Below, piece after piece: positions 16,325 to 29,900 of a stretch of 64,000 bases of DNA. How positions within the stretch are numbered: position 1 is the stretch's first letter; each line of letters begins with the position of its first letter. Both the position numbers and the translations under genes were made by a program. This DNA is from Argopecten irradians (Eukaryota; Mollusca; Bivalvia; Pectinida; Pectinidae). The stretch covers positions 22,861,655 to 22,925,654 of the forward strand of contig NC_091137.1 of assembly GCF_041381155.1 (NCBI RefSeq), given 5' to 3'. The notes beneath the pieces were generated by a model, which saw nothing but the letters and a program-made list of their open reading frames with translations, did not search any database and was not told the DNA's origin.

Positions 16325-19300
16325 CTGTAAACAGGAATAGAAGAGACACGTTTGTTAATATAGAGAGGAAAATAGCAACATAACTCGATATAACATCACA
16401 ATATTAAAAAGGAGATTATTTAAAACGCACTATATCCTTATCACTAGCAAAATAAGAAAAGGCACGAAGGTACAGATATGGTATCGGATGATTTTATGTA
16501 TCGGCGTTCTTTTCCAGTGCATTAGCGTACTGAGTTATACAAGTCTGAAGAAAATTCTTTATAGATGCGACACAAAATATTGGCAAATAGTGTTAAAGTG
16601 ATGTTAAAATATACACACATATGAGTATGAGGTATGATTAGACACAACTATGGAGTATCTAATACAGCGAAATAATCAATTGATTGATAGAGTTTATTAC
16701 CATGGCTATAATTGGGCCTTAAACGCTAAGGATTATGATGGATAGCAATTCGAGGATACAAGTAATCAAGATGCAGTAACAGTAACTTAAAATGTAACTA
16801 TGAAATCTTGTAAAGTTACCTACCATGTTCACAAGGGATATGTAGAGGAAAAGTCCAGCAGTTACAGCGAATATCCATTGTCTCACAACAATGTCGGTGG
16901 CAACAGACACACCAACATATAGACCAATGAATGCGGTAAGGGAAGAAAGGAAGTTAAGGCACAGAGCCTTCATCTTGGACACGCCCGCATTTAGCAAAAT
17001 AGCAAAGTCCCCTACAGGTGAAATAATAGTTCAACACTTTAAATTGTAAGCAAATAACAACACCTTTTTATTGAAGAATGATACTCTTCATATCGCAGAT
17101 ATGATATTCTTAAAAAAATATTCTTTCATCTGATTGTAAACCGGCCATTTTACTGTATAAATTAAAATGAACTAAAATATGATTAGAGTAGAATGGTTAA
17201 ACACCCGTTTTTTTATTTGAACAAAATGTAACTCAATAACTTGATAAAGTGGATACCATTGTTCATTCGGAGTGTTGCTTTGATGCCATTTGAACTTTAA
17301 AATTTACATTCTAGTTTAACCTGAATACGAGTATAATTTAAAGGTGTACATTAATCCAACCAACTTCGTTTTAACGAGGTTTATAGAATGTAAAAGTAAA
17401 AAAGCACAATTAAAACCATGATAAAGCTTTTGTGCATTTAATTCCTTACCTAATTCGTGTGGTAGCTCGTGACAGAAGACGGCGATGGTAGTAGCCAAGC
17501 CCAAGGAACCAGATTGTGAGAAGGCCGCTCCGATAGCAAGACCATCGGCAAAGTTATGGATCGAGTCTCCTATCAGTACCATGATGACAACAGTTGACCA
17601 GCCTAGAAATATAATAATGTTAGTTTTATATACTATATCCATATACATGCGTGTAAGTGTGATTGCTGTTTAATTATCAAATACACCGTATGATAGCTAT
17701 TTATTATTCCTCATGTCAGCAGTTTTATGTTTGAATTTATATTTAAAATGGAGGCATTTCTTCAATATCAAACTGGTTCATAATGGCATTCAATGTGAAA
17801 GAAATATTCTGGTAATGTTACCACAATTTTTTTTAAACTTTTGATAAACGAAAAGCACAAGGTGGATAAGATAGATTTTTAAATGATTTCAAAACAAATC
17901 ATTCAAACTGGCCATAACGCAGTAGAATACAACATGTGACTATTTTTAATGAACATATCCACCTATCAGTTCTGAATAGCACAAATTGGATGCTACATCA
18001 TTTGTACGTCATCCAGTATCCCGATGCTTTCTAATTTATAACATATCAAGTCTTCTTAAAAATTGGTACATGAACGTTAATTTTTACTTTTTCACTAGCA
18101 TATGTTGTGATATTATTGTACAGAAACTTTAGTATAAAGTAGTAAGACCTTCCTAAAATATGAAATAATAACAGGTTTGTATACCTTTCTTCTCAGCATA
18201 GTCATCCTGCTGTATGGTACCATTACTGCCTCCAACAGTGTACAGTGCAGACTTTGATGACGAATCAAAGCCGTTGTTTATCTGCAGTAGAAAAATGTAT
18301 TGCTTTATATGCTTTATTTGATTTTTTTTTTCATTTATGAAACATCAACACCAAATCTTCTTTTAAAGGTAGGTTTCGCCCAACCAAATAATTTTTTTGT
18401 AAAATCCGATAAACGGAAGAAAAGATGAAAAAACATATTTAAATACCTCAATTTAATTTCTTTATGTGTATGAGATTGAACAAATGTGTTTCGAACACAA
18501 AATTGAAGGAAATCCTTGATTTATTACGTTGTCAGCCAGACAGAATAGTATGTAAATGAAGCTGCGATTGATTGTGTTGTCGAAGTTTCGCGCCTGCGCA
18601 TTGTTAAAAGTAAAGAAAATGGATGGACAAAAGCGTGCGAGATAAAAAAAAGATATGTCTGAATCGGCAACGAAGAGGAGGAAATTAGAATGGAATCGGT
18701 AGCACCCTAGGATATCTCTAGGGAATGAAATTCAAAGATGGCATGTAGCAATAGAAGAAACAGAAGCCACATCTCAAGCGGAACTTGCCCGATCTGTTGA
18801 GACTCGTGTTGCACTTGGTGAGTTAAATTTCAACACATATGATAGCGCACATACAGCCGCAGACAAACTACATATATAAGCTAGCCAGCGTTTGTAAAAA
18901 ATATGAAGTGTTTTAGATTATATGATATGTATAAGCAGTCCATCGCACTTTGATTTGTTGTTGTTGTTTTTTCTAACTAAACATGACGTGGCAAACTGTC
19001 ACTACTATCTGACTTTTTGTTGCGTGCTTACGTTTGTTGATGCGGCCTCGTTTTGGAAAAATTACGTCATGTTCTATGTAAAGCTTGAATTCGCTCTATT
19101 TTTAGAGGAGTATTTTCCTGGTCAAGCTAGGCAACTGACCACCAATATTGTTCGCTGTATGCATTGAAAATGATCTGAAGATTATATCTATGTACAAGAT
19201 AAATTTCAATTCTTTATGTTTCATTGGGCGAAACCTACCTTTAAAGTTTGCCATTTTCTTGTAATATAAAATTATATTAGTAAACACTTCTATTTGTGGT

Positions 19301-22300
19301 TGAGAAATGGTATACTCAATCACCAGTATAACTTTAAACCAGAAATGCCTTCGTCTAATTAAAGAATATTGTATAAGAATGTTAAACAAAACAAGAAAAA
19401 ATAACTGACATTTAACATGACGCGAGTGGTTTACATATAAATGCATTTTGATTTACTTGGTGTTTCCTTCCCTTATCAATACATCATTAATTAATATACA
19501 TCATCCTCGACACTCCATGGGATTCAATCACTTACGATTTCTACACCCCTGGACTATCTCATAGTAAAACTGAAGGCAGTTTAGGAGAACAAATTTGAAC
19601 CAATCACAGGCCTGCAAAAAAAAAATCTTCGAAGACTACAGAGAGATCGACGCCCTTCAAAGCCACACAGTTAACCACAGTGTGCCGTTATACGGCTTTT
19701 TATGTGCATTAAAGGACTAAATTACCTGTTCTGTTCTGTTGCCTCCAGTTTTACCATGATATAGTCCAGGGGAAGAGAGATCGTTTGTAAATGGAACCCC
19801 TTGATCATCAATGATGAATGTATATATGTATCACACCACATTTATTTGGTTTTAAGCTACAGCTAACATTTTCTTGATAAAGACTAATTGCAACAATCAC
19901 CCTATGTCATTGATTATGAAAACATGACATGTAAATGTAAACATAATACATGTAACATGATTAAAAGTTATATTAAATGCAACATACCTTTCCCTGACCA
20001 CCCATTTCCATATCCGGAGACATGTGAGAGTGACCATGGCCCTGTGGATACGGAAAACATGTACCAGATATAGTACTGCTGTTATTATATCAAATTGCTT
20101 ATGTCACTATCTCCTTCATAAGGTATGGTTTTAGTGACAAATTTTGGAAAAGAGTTTTTTTTCAACTTTGGAACTAAACTGGAAAAATAAAGAATTTACT
20201 TTCATTTTACAAAATAGGAGACAATTTTTGAAACTTGATATTAAGCATTCGTCTTAGTCTCCTTTTCGATGCATATTTCCATAGAATATTTTCCGATTTA
20301 TAGGTATATTCATTTGCTAAACAAACCTCATTATTTTCACTCAAGAAAATGCATTAATATTATAGTGTTATTAATCAGCTGTTATGATATTGGCCTAATT
20401 ATTAGGCCGAGGTCTGTGATATTGGACCGAGGCCGAAGGCCGAGGGCCAATGTGACAGACCAAGGCCTAATAACTGGGCCAATATCATAACAGCTGATTT
20501 ATGACACTTTTATTAATTAACTATCTATGTCTGCATACATTTAACATTGTAATTTGTTAGGTTTAGATATCTGATTTATAACTTAGTCTAAGTATATTAC
20601 TAACTGCACAGTCAGTGATAAATCTACGTGCGCATCCCGAGTCCTAGATAAAATTTCATAGCTAGTGATGTCATCCATCAAAACACCAAGCATATCTTCG
20701 CCGTTTTTTGCATAAACGTTTTTTTGTCACTGGCCCTTTTGACAGACGACTCGTCAATCTCCATGTTGTCTGTTGACTGATCTCGTAAACCCTCTAGATG
20801 CTAGCTCAAATAACTTAATAACATCGAGAACTTCCGAATGACGAGGCGCGTTCGATTTGGCGCGTTTTTCAATATTAGCCGAGTTCAAAGTCGGCCAATA
20901 CGAGAAAAAGTCGGCCAATATCATATTAGACGAGTTGCGTCAATTTTTTTTCAATATTGGCCGAGTTTGGCCAAATACAGCTCGGCCGGAAAATCCATAC
21001 TAGTGTAATAACATAGATAGTTAATTAATAATTAGTTGTTCACATGAAATAGACATATACGTACAAAATATTTAACAGATTCAATCGCTACATAACTAAA
21101 GTTTAAATGTTTTAACACTCACATAACTGGAGTCTCCTCTGATCAACGACATAACCATCTCCAACAGGTAAAAAACATAGAGACCTGCAAAAATATAGTT
21201 GTTTATAGATATTAAACTTCAACTATCTCAGTAGAATACTGTGGAAGTATTTATTCACATCATTGATATTTTCGCTATTTTGCTATCATTAAATCTACGA
21301 GGGATATCGCGAAAATTGTTACTGCATGAAGAGTTGTAAAGATGACAGCAAAAACATTCTAATTCATTTTACACCAGATATAATAATAATGAAGCGTCTT
21401 CTGAATTAGTGATGTATTTATAAAAGGGCATCATTTTTATAATTCTTTAATACAGTTTCTTCAACACAGTATCAGGATTTTAAACGTACGCTATTAGAAA
21501 TGTAAAGTATATTTTACGAGATAGGAATATAAATTTTATCACGGTCGATATACATTTCAATATGAATGGCTCAGTCATACGTATATGATATTTTAAAGAA
21601 ATGTGTGTTTGATCCTCAGTCGTTTTGAATTGCTTTCTTAAAAACCCGCTCTCGTCTGACTGCACCATGTAACATACAATGTATATGGATATTACCGAAC
21701 CCTTCACTTGACATTACAAAAACTTGTTGAAGATTACACACAACACCTTCTCAAACACAAACACGATCTAAACGCAGTTGAGCCTAAAATTATTCCGTAG
21801 ATGCCTAAGGGAACCTGTTGAATTACAATAAACTGGTTTGAACTAAATATCGGATAAAGTCTCATCGTCAATTAGGTGAAACATCTTAATGAATCACTAA
21901 CAGCAGACGGCAATGGTTGTAGAAGAGTAGGTGTGAAGTCATCACGAATGTCATAGTTAAGACAAGCAACTCTCAGTTCTAATCACCAAAACAACACACG
22001 ATAATTTTTAATGTGAATATTGTGATTCGTGTAACTTGATCACTGGGTACACATGCTGTTTTGTAAACAAATTAAACATTTTTCAAATTAATACTATATG
22101 TTCGTCAAATGAATTTGAAAATGAGAATTAAAAGAAAAATTAGAATGTAAATGTATCGATGATTAGTTTGATGTCATTTCATGTCCCTTACCATTTGTCA
22201 TTAACAATTTTGGTTATACGCCTCCAGCTGTTTCGAGTCATGCATAAACTTCTATTCTTTAATGCTTACATGTAAATAACACTATTGGACATGGGCATTT

Positions 22301-25300
22301 TTAACAATTTCATGAGACACTATAGTCATGAAATTTGCTCAAGTCAGTGATGTTGGTTCTAGTTTGCTTATTACTAACCTGCGATGGCAGCTAGGGCGTA
22401 CCATACAAAGGGCTCCACGCCATGGCCGTGATCGTGGTCATCGTCAGGGCTATCTATGTGTATTCCAAAGGCCTAAACAGACAATCATTACCAGTTTAGT
22501 GACATATAAATTATGTAACGTCCGTGCGTTAGCCAAGAGAATGGATAATGTAATCGAATTAATAGGTTCATAAGTTTTAAGTAAGACACGTATAACATCT
22601 ATTGTCTTAAAGGAAATCACCAGACACAAATTATGTTGCATTGAATATTTGCATTCTGCGCTTTTTATATGAAGGTCTTTTTGTTCAGCTCCACATTATT
22701 ATACTAATCTTTTAGTGCATTTTCTGATGACTCATACAATATATACATTATGCATATTTAAAAAAAGATATTTTAATGATATTTCATGATATCACGACGA
22801 AATAAAGTTTTCTGTATGTTAAAGAGACAAAGTAAAACAATTGTAATGGCATGGAACATACAGCAGGCAGGAGATGAAGGAGAGAGTCTGATATAAGAGA
22901 TCCGACAGCCAGACCGATAAAGGTTGCCATGACACCGCTGTAAATACTGGAGTCTTTAGTACACCCTAGGAGAAATATACCGCCCAGGGAACACAGACAG
23001 ATGATAAGGACAGCCAAGGTACTGTATCCATAGCCTGGAAAGTGGAAACAATATGTGATGCAGGTATACATACTTGGCAATGATTTGACATAAAAACAAG
23101 TGATTTTCTGCTCAGATCATCTTAATTCATTCTGGTATTATAAAAATATGTATTGACCTGTGTAGCTGTGGGTTAAAATTTTATATAAATGCGTTTTCTA
23201 TAATACCATATAATGTCAGTCCCATACCAATAGACAGTACAACTAACACTAGCGACCTTTATTTCCTGTGCCATAACTATAATTTACATTTTCACTGGTA
23301 AAACTTAACGATTATAACCTAACGCGGGAAAATTTCAGAGATTAAATATCTGTGACTAGAGAGTGAAGATATAATTCATCATAAAATGTTTTAGCGCAAT
23401 CACGCCAATATCTCGTAAAATCGCAAAAATAGCATTCATGCAAAATACCGGTTATTCGACATTTTTGATCACATACATGTAAGGATGTCCACTGGATGTG
23501 ATAAGATATATTTGTATACTGAGTAACAAGTAATACGATTAATTATAAACGAAATCTATTTGCCGTCAGTCATTGTTCTAAGGTATTAATTTCAAGGAAT
23601 CTAATGAGACGTCAAAGATATGATCAAACATTGTATAACACGGTGGAGTCCATGTAGCAATGTCGAAATAAAAAAGTAATTATTGTGTTAATATTACCAC
23701 GGAGTTGTTTGATGACAACACATTGTGTTATATATAACTGGCAGGTAAATAGTCTGTCACCAAATGCGCCGCAAGACATACTTATATAAGCGATTGCCAA
23801 TTGTCACAGAATGACGGGTATTAATGTCTGCTGCTAGATTTATATACTAGATTTATATACTAGATACTTTCTTGCATCTACAAAGGTAATTTGAATAAAA
23901 AAATACACAAAAAGCGACAAATATCAATAAATACTTTGCTTCAGGCTTCAAGTATTATTTGAAGATCTAACAGATACATTGTATCAACATGTTTTCCATC
24001 AGCAAAAAAAAGGGTAACAGTATTTGATGTGTAATTGATGAAAATACACTATGTTCCTCATTTTGTTGCGTAGAAAATATTGAAATTATTAAAAAGCTAT
24101 TTCCGGTTTCGATGAGATAGCCAATATTCATCAATAGACATTATTGGAATTTTGCAGCTTTAGTCGCCATGGTCACCATCCGGACTATGTATAAATTAAT
24201 TAAACGAATTATTTGTTCATTTTTTGAAAATTTCATCTTTTTTTTCAATTTCTTTGATGGTTTTTATCTACAAAACAACATAGTTCAATCTTAAACAAAC
24301 GTTTCTGCGAATATGTAGACAATTCTCAATTTGTAAGAGAAATATAAAGTTTGTTCAAGAATACGATCAATGGTTTGTATATGAAAAATGACATTGTTTT
24401 TTACATTTTCACAATTTAAGCGTGTATAGGATGGTTGACAGCAGTTGCAGTTGCACGCCCATCATACTTTGCAGTAAAGGTGTACTCGATATTTGAAGTT
24501 CAATAATTTATTCTCAAATTTGACAGGTTTGGGGGCCAAAAAGGGCACAAACCATATAGTCCTATTTGACTATTTCTTACGTTCAGCCTCTGTTAAGCTG
24601 GACACTGTCGTTGATTTGTTGGCAGGGGGTGGTGTGCAGGCGCCATACAGCTGCATATACAGTAGAGATGGGCACATATCGTAAAGCATCTGTTTGGGTA
24701 CAGCACTTCCGTTAGTAGCTCCATAAATAGCTAATATATCTCCGGCACTATAACAGCGAGGGGTCTCGAACTATCAATAGAAATACGACAAAATTATCTC
24801 CACATGATAGATAATACTGCGTTTATGTGTTACATACTTGTGTTTGTATATCAGTTCACATATGTAGAGTTAACGTTATTACCTCAAACAGGAAAGTAAA
24901 AATGATTTGAAAGAAAATTAGAAAAGAATTTGAAGATTTAAAAAAATTCTTTTAACATATTTGTATATAAGAAATTGTGAAAATACCGGCATTATTAAAT
25001 TATGTGTATTTGAAAAACAAGATTCATGCAATAAATACCCCTTGAAATACTAAGTAACGAAGGAATAAGTTATTTGTATGAATGATCTTTAAATAAAGCA
25101 TACAATATATAATCGTATAATGTAACACACATATCAATAAGTACGTGCATAGTATTGTTTATTTATTACCGAAGCCCATTTATAAACCTACAGCTTGCAT
25201 ATCTGTTGCCATGGTAACCGATCGCTTTCGGCGTCTGCGATCGTGCCCGTGCCCATCGTCCTCAGTATGTCCTTCTGAAACGCTACTACCCATCTTCAGA

Positions 25301-26903
25301 CCGAGCTCTCCCATAACGCGTTCCACACCTGATAAGTAATTTAACAAATGGAATTTCAACATAGTCTTTCCAAAAGATATCTACTAACGGGTAGCTTTCG
25401 GCAACCATCTAATAGAGCATCCTCGATACTCCAGGAGTTCCGATCACTTACGATGTAGAGATCGTAAGTTATTGGAACCCCTGGAATATCGAGGATGCTG
25501 ATAGAGCAGAGGTTACATGTTCATGCGAATACGATTCAGTCACGTAAAACATGATACGTATTGTTACAAACTAATGAGGGTAAAACACGAACTAATAAAT
25601 CAGTGAATAAACAAAAAATACAAATGAAGAAGCATAATTCTGAAAGTGAAATAGTATAAGGCTGAGTTTGAAGGTAATTCTGATAAAGTTCCATAGTGAA
25701 TAGATTCCCGGGTTGTAATATAACGTTATGCCGGCAAACAAAATAGTACTTACTAGCTTTCGTGAAAAACCCGTTATTGGATACCTCGAACTTATCTTCA
25801 AATTCGTCGTTGATGAACTCTTCTCTTGGCAATGTCCTACACCCTTGTTGAAGATTTAGTTTGTCATCTAAAATAAAGACAAAAATTAATTATCCGGATC
25901 TACGAATCACTACATTTACCATAACCTGGTATGATTTGAAAGTGGGTATTTAGCGAAAGTCATCTTATGGTCATTATATTGCCTTGATGGAGTTTTAACT
26001 TGCAACTCGGAAGAGTATTATTGCTTGAGTTCTTGTAAATCATGGTCTCCTGGCCATCACAGTTTATTCAGCCCTTCCAAGAATATACAAAATTCTAATC
26101 GTGCGTCATACCCAAGACCAAAATTAATTATGAAAAATGCGATAAAATCCAATAGTTGAAGTATATATTAGTTGAACTTTTAGAAAGCCATAGATTATGG
26201 TAAAATTCAAAAGTTACATTTTGTAGCGGTTACATTTTGTAGCGAAAATGAAATAGTAATGTACTATACATATCATTTTCACTTTATGAACTTTTGTAAC
26301 ATATCGTTGTACCCTTGGAAGTGGTTATATACATATATCATATGTACTTACGAGAGAGGAAATGATATATAAGTAGAGATGATATGGCTTCAATGGAGTC
26401 GGAATGGAGTCCTGTATTAGTCGGAATTCTCAGCTCATCAAATATCTGACCGGTACTAAGGCACTACAAAGAAAGCGTTGAAATGATACATCATGTCATT
26501 TTTCCCACACAGACAAATTTGATCATGCAAGTAATTACATTCAATAACATTCAAACCTGTCTATAGAAACCATCCAAAGGACAAAGACAAATGGTCTTTA
26601 TAGGCAGGTGGTCATTATACATGGGTCAATTTGTGTTAGAATTGGTCATTTGGAACTATAATAAAGTGCTTGTATTCAGCAGATAGTGGACGCTAAGGTT
26701 GTCTGACTGTATAATTGTAGTTGGATATTCATAGTTATAAGTCCGTCTTGCCAAATGTTATGTAAGGCCAAAACATTATATGCATGTTTCATGTTACTTG
26801 ACTGCATTCTAATATTCACGTTTTGTCTTAGCACCAATATTTGACTGTGATGTATCTGTACTAAATACCACAGGGACCTGGCACGAAAATTTTAAACAAC
26901 AGT

Positions 26904-26935
<32 letters not shown>

Positions 26936-29900
26936 TACAGTATCAATAATATATGTTTACTGTTGGTTAAAAACTTTCGTGCCAGGTCCCTGTGTTAAAT
27001 ACCAACTAAAATCTATAACCTTCATCACTTTTCTCATTGTCATACATTACAATCTATCTTCAAAATTGTACTGAAATCCGAGAATTCTAAACTCGTTTAA
27101 ATGCTACTATGATCATACTTAAGGATTTAAAAATGCGTTGTTCGTTTCGGTTGTGTACAACATATAATTTTTTTGTTTGTTTCAGAACATTCTTTGCATA
27201 TATTCAGTCAACAAAGACCTCTATTTCTTCAAGGTGAAAAATTGATCTATCAATCACTAGTGAACTAAAACATAAAAAGACATATTACGAACGTTGGCGA
27301 ATTTCGATGCTAGTAACGTTATTTCTAGTGGAATACAAAGAAGTTTCAGGATCACTTACCTTGCTTTTTGTAGGCATTGATTTAATTTCGTTTTCATCAT
27401 GATCATCGTCGTCATCGTGTTCGTGATCATCATCGCTGTGGTCATCGCTGTGGTCATCGCTGTGATCATCGGTAGGGTCATCATCGTCGTGATCATCATC
27501 ATTGTCGTCATCATGATCGTCATCATGATCATCATCATGATCATCATCATGATCATCGCTATGACTATCATGGTCGTCGTCATCATCGTGATCGCCGTCA
27601 TCATCGTGATCGTCGTCATCATCATATATTTCATCCAAATCTTCCAGAGCATCATTAAGCTCTGTATAAATGACACTGTCGTCATTATCAGTGTCGATAA
27701 GCTGCAAAAGGTTTGTCTTATACTGATGAGAGTCACCAGTAACTGGTACGGTCTGATAGCAGTGGTTCTGTACGGTAAATACGTGGTACAGGAGCATGAT
27801 CGACAGTTTACCAAAATCGTCCTCCATTAAGTCTTCGCCATCAATAATCCCAATGACCCTGAAGAGCTCCTGGCTGCTCAGACACTACAAAACACAAACA
27901 ATGATGGTCAAATTTAACATTCAAGCGTTGTATATAATAATGAAAACGGCTTATATCAACTATATCCGAGCAATCGAATTTTGTCCTTTTCACTTACGAT
28001 ACAATAATATCTAACAGCGATACCGTCTAGTGTTTTAAATATAACGAACTGTTCATCTATCATACTATTTTCATGTAATGTATATTCTGATTATTTTTAA
28101 TTTAGTTTTCAACATCACATTAGTGTGACCAAACTGTCGATAAACATCTTCTTTGGTATACTACTACATTATACCAATCGAAAGAAATTAACCGACTCTT
28201 AATTAAGCGTGCACATACCTTTATAATATTAATAATTTCCAGACAATCTGTTTTTTTTATGTTATTTGTATGACATCATAAATAAAGGAATTCGTAATTC
28301 ATACGATAATTTCTAAATTTCTATTATTATGTGATACCGATACCGCTTTTTATTCACATAAGCTTCGTAATTGTGAATGCAGGATAATGGGAACTTTCAT
28401 TGTATTGTTTGGAGGGCAAATAACATTTCAAATGGATATATCTCGTTTGGTTTTATCATTCTGATGGTATGATTCCGTGAGTATCGTGCTGTCCAGTCCA
28501 ACTTTTACCGCATTAATTAACGTACACGTGTCTATGTCTATAAACAAACGTTATATTGTTTTATTGTTACACAACCTATCTGACAAACGTGACTTCATAC
28601 CTGTACCTATTGCACATTATTTTAACTGACACGCCTTTCCAGTAGATAGTCAACAACTCATGTTGGGAATATTAATGTCTTCCCCTATTTCTTAAACATT
28701 TGAACACGTACAAACTCCACATACCTTAGTGGTATGCATATGAAATATGTACCTCGTGTCTCGATGTGACACCTGGCCACAACTGGTCACCATATATTTC
28801 CTGGATAGGTCACAGTTAGTGGTAATTGATTACAGGTCACGTATACTACTATTTATAGCAAAGTGATGATACACGTTGTAAACCCACGTTACAGGTGTCT
28901 GAACGTGAGGAAAAAATCGCAGTTTGCACGATGTAAACAATAGCTAATGATAATTTGTACCCGAAGGCTCTAACACTTCCTTATGGTTAAGCATGAAAGA
29001 ATAGTGAGACATTAATAACATATATGTATAATTGTACTTACTTATAAAACAGCATCGCCATATCAAGTTGGTATAATTTTGTGGAATTGTTTTCGTCGTG
29101 ACCACAATATACTCCACATTATCATTTTGGTACAATGTAACGCACACACGTTTCAAACTCGGTTATATACAACTGGAATATTTTCTTAAACATTTGTTTC
29201 GTCATGACAAAATTCAAATGATCTAACATCATCTCGGTCACATAAAAGCATTTAAAACACATTTTTTGCCAACGGAAATAAAACAACTTACTAAAAATGA
29301 GTAAAATGACTTTTTTATTTATCGGATTGATGTAAACGTGTTCTTAACTGATGTATTATACACAGAATTCATGACGAACTTTTTGTCCAAGCGTGTAAAT
29401 GTATAGTTACAGCGTGACATATGGGGATTGTTCCCGCCAACATAAAAGTCACCTAACTGATGACCCATGAGGGAGTGACCTTCTATCAAATGTATTTATG
29501 GAAGGATAAACGCAAAAAAAACCCATACAAACAGTACGCGTATGTACGTAAGATGTCACTTTCATGTTGGAGGAAAATGACCTACCTATATTAGCATATG
29601 GAGAGTTTAAATATCAACTGTCATGGAATTAAAGATATGTTAGTAGAGTTTGCTTAACATAATGTGGCAATGTCAATTTCGAAAGAACAATTAATACAAG
29701 TCAATTAGTATTAATTAGTCTTATATAGCTAATATCACTTCATGATTGATCGCAGAGTAGTTCAGATATTTTTCATTCAACTACTGATTTTCTCCTTCTA
29801 TTCGTGGCTAAATTGTGATTTTCAACTATTTTGTCCACAATGGTACCTAATGCAGTCAGGACATGTGGCTAAAGGCATGGCAGCGTTTATATCATGGATT

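Noticed and set aside
27356..27830. Plus-strand 143-codon and second minus-strand 152-codon frames
   Set aside because: They are shadow frames of the Asp/His repeat of ZIP exon 2; only the minus frame joined by phase-0 splice sites fits the transporter.
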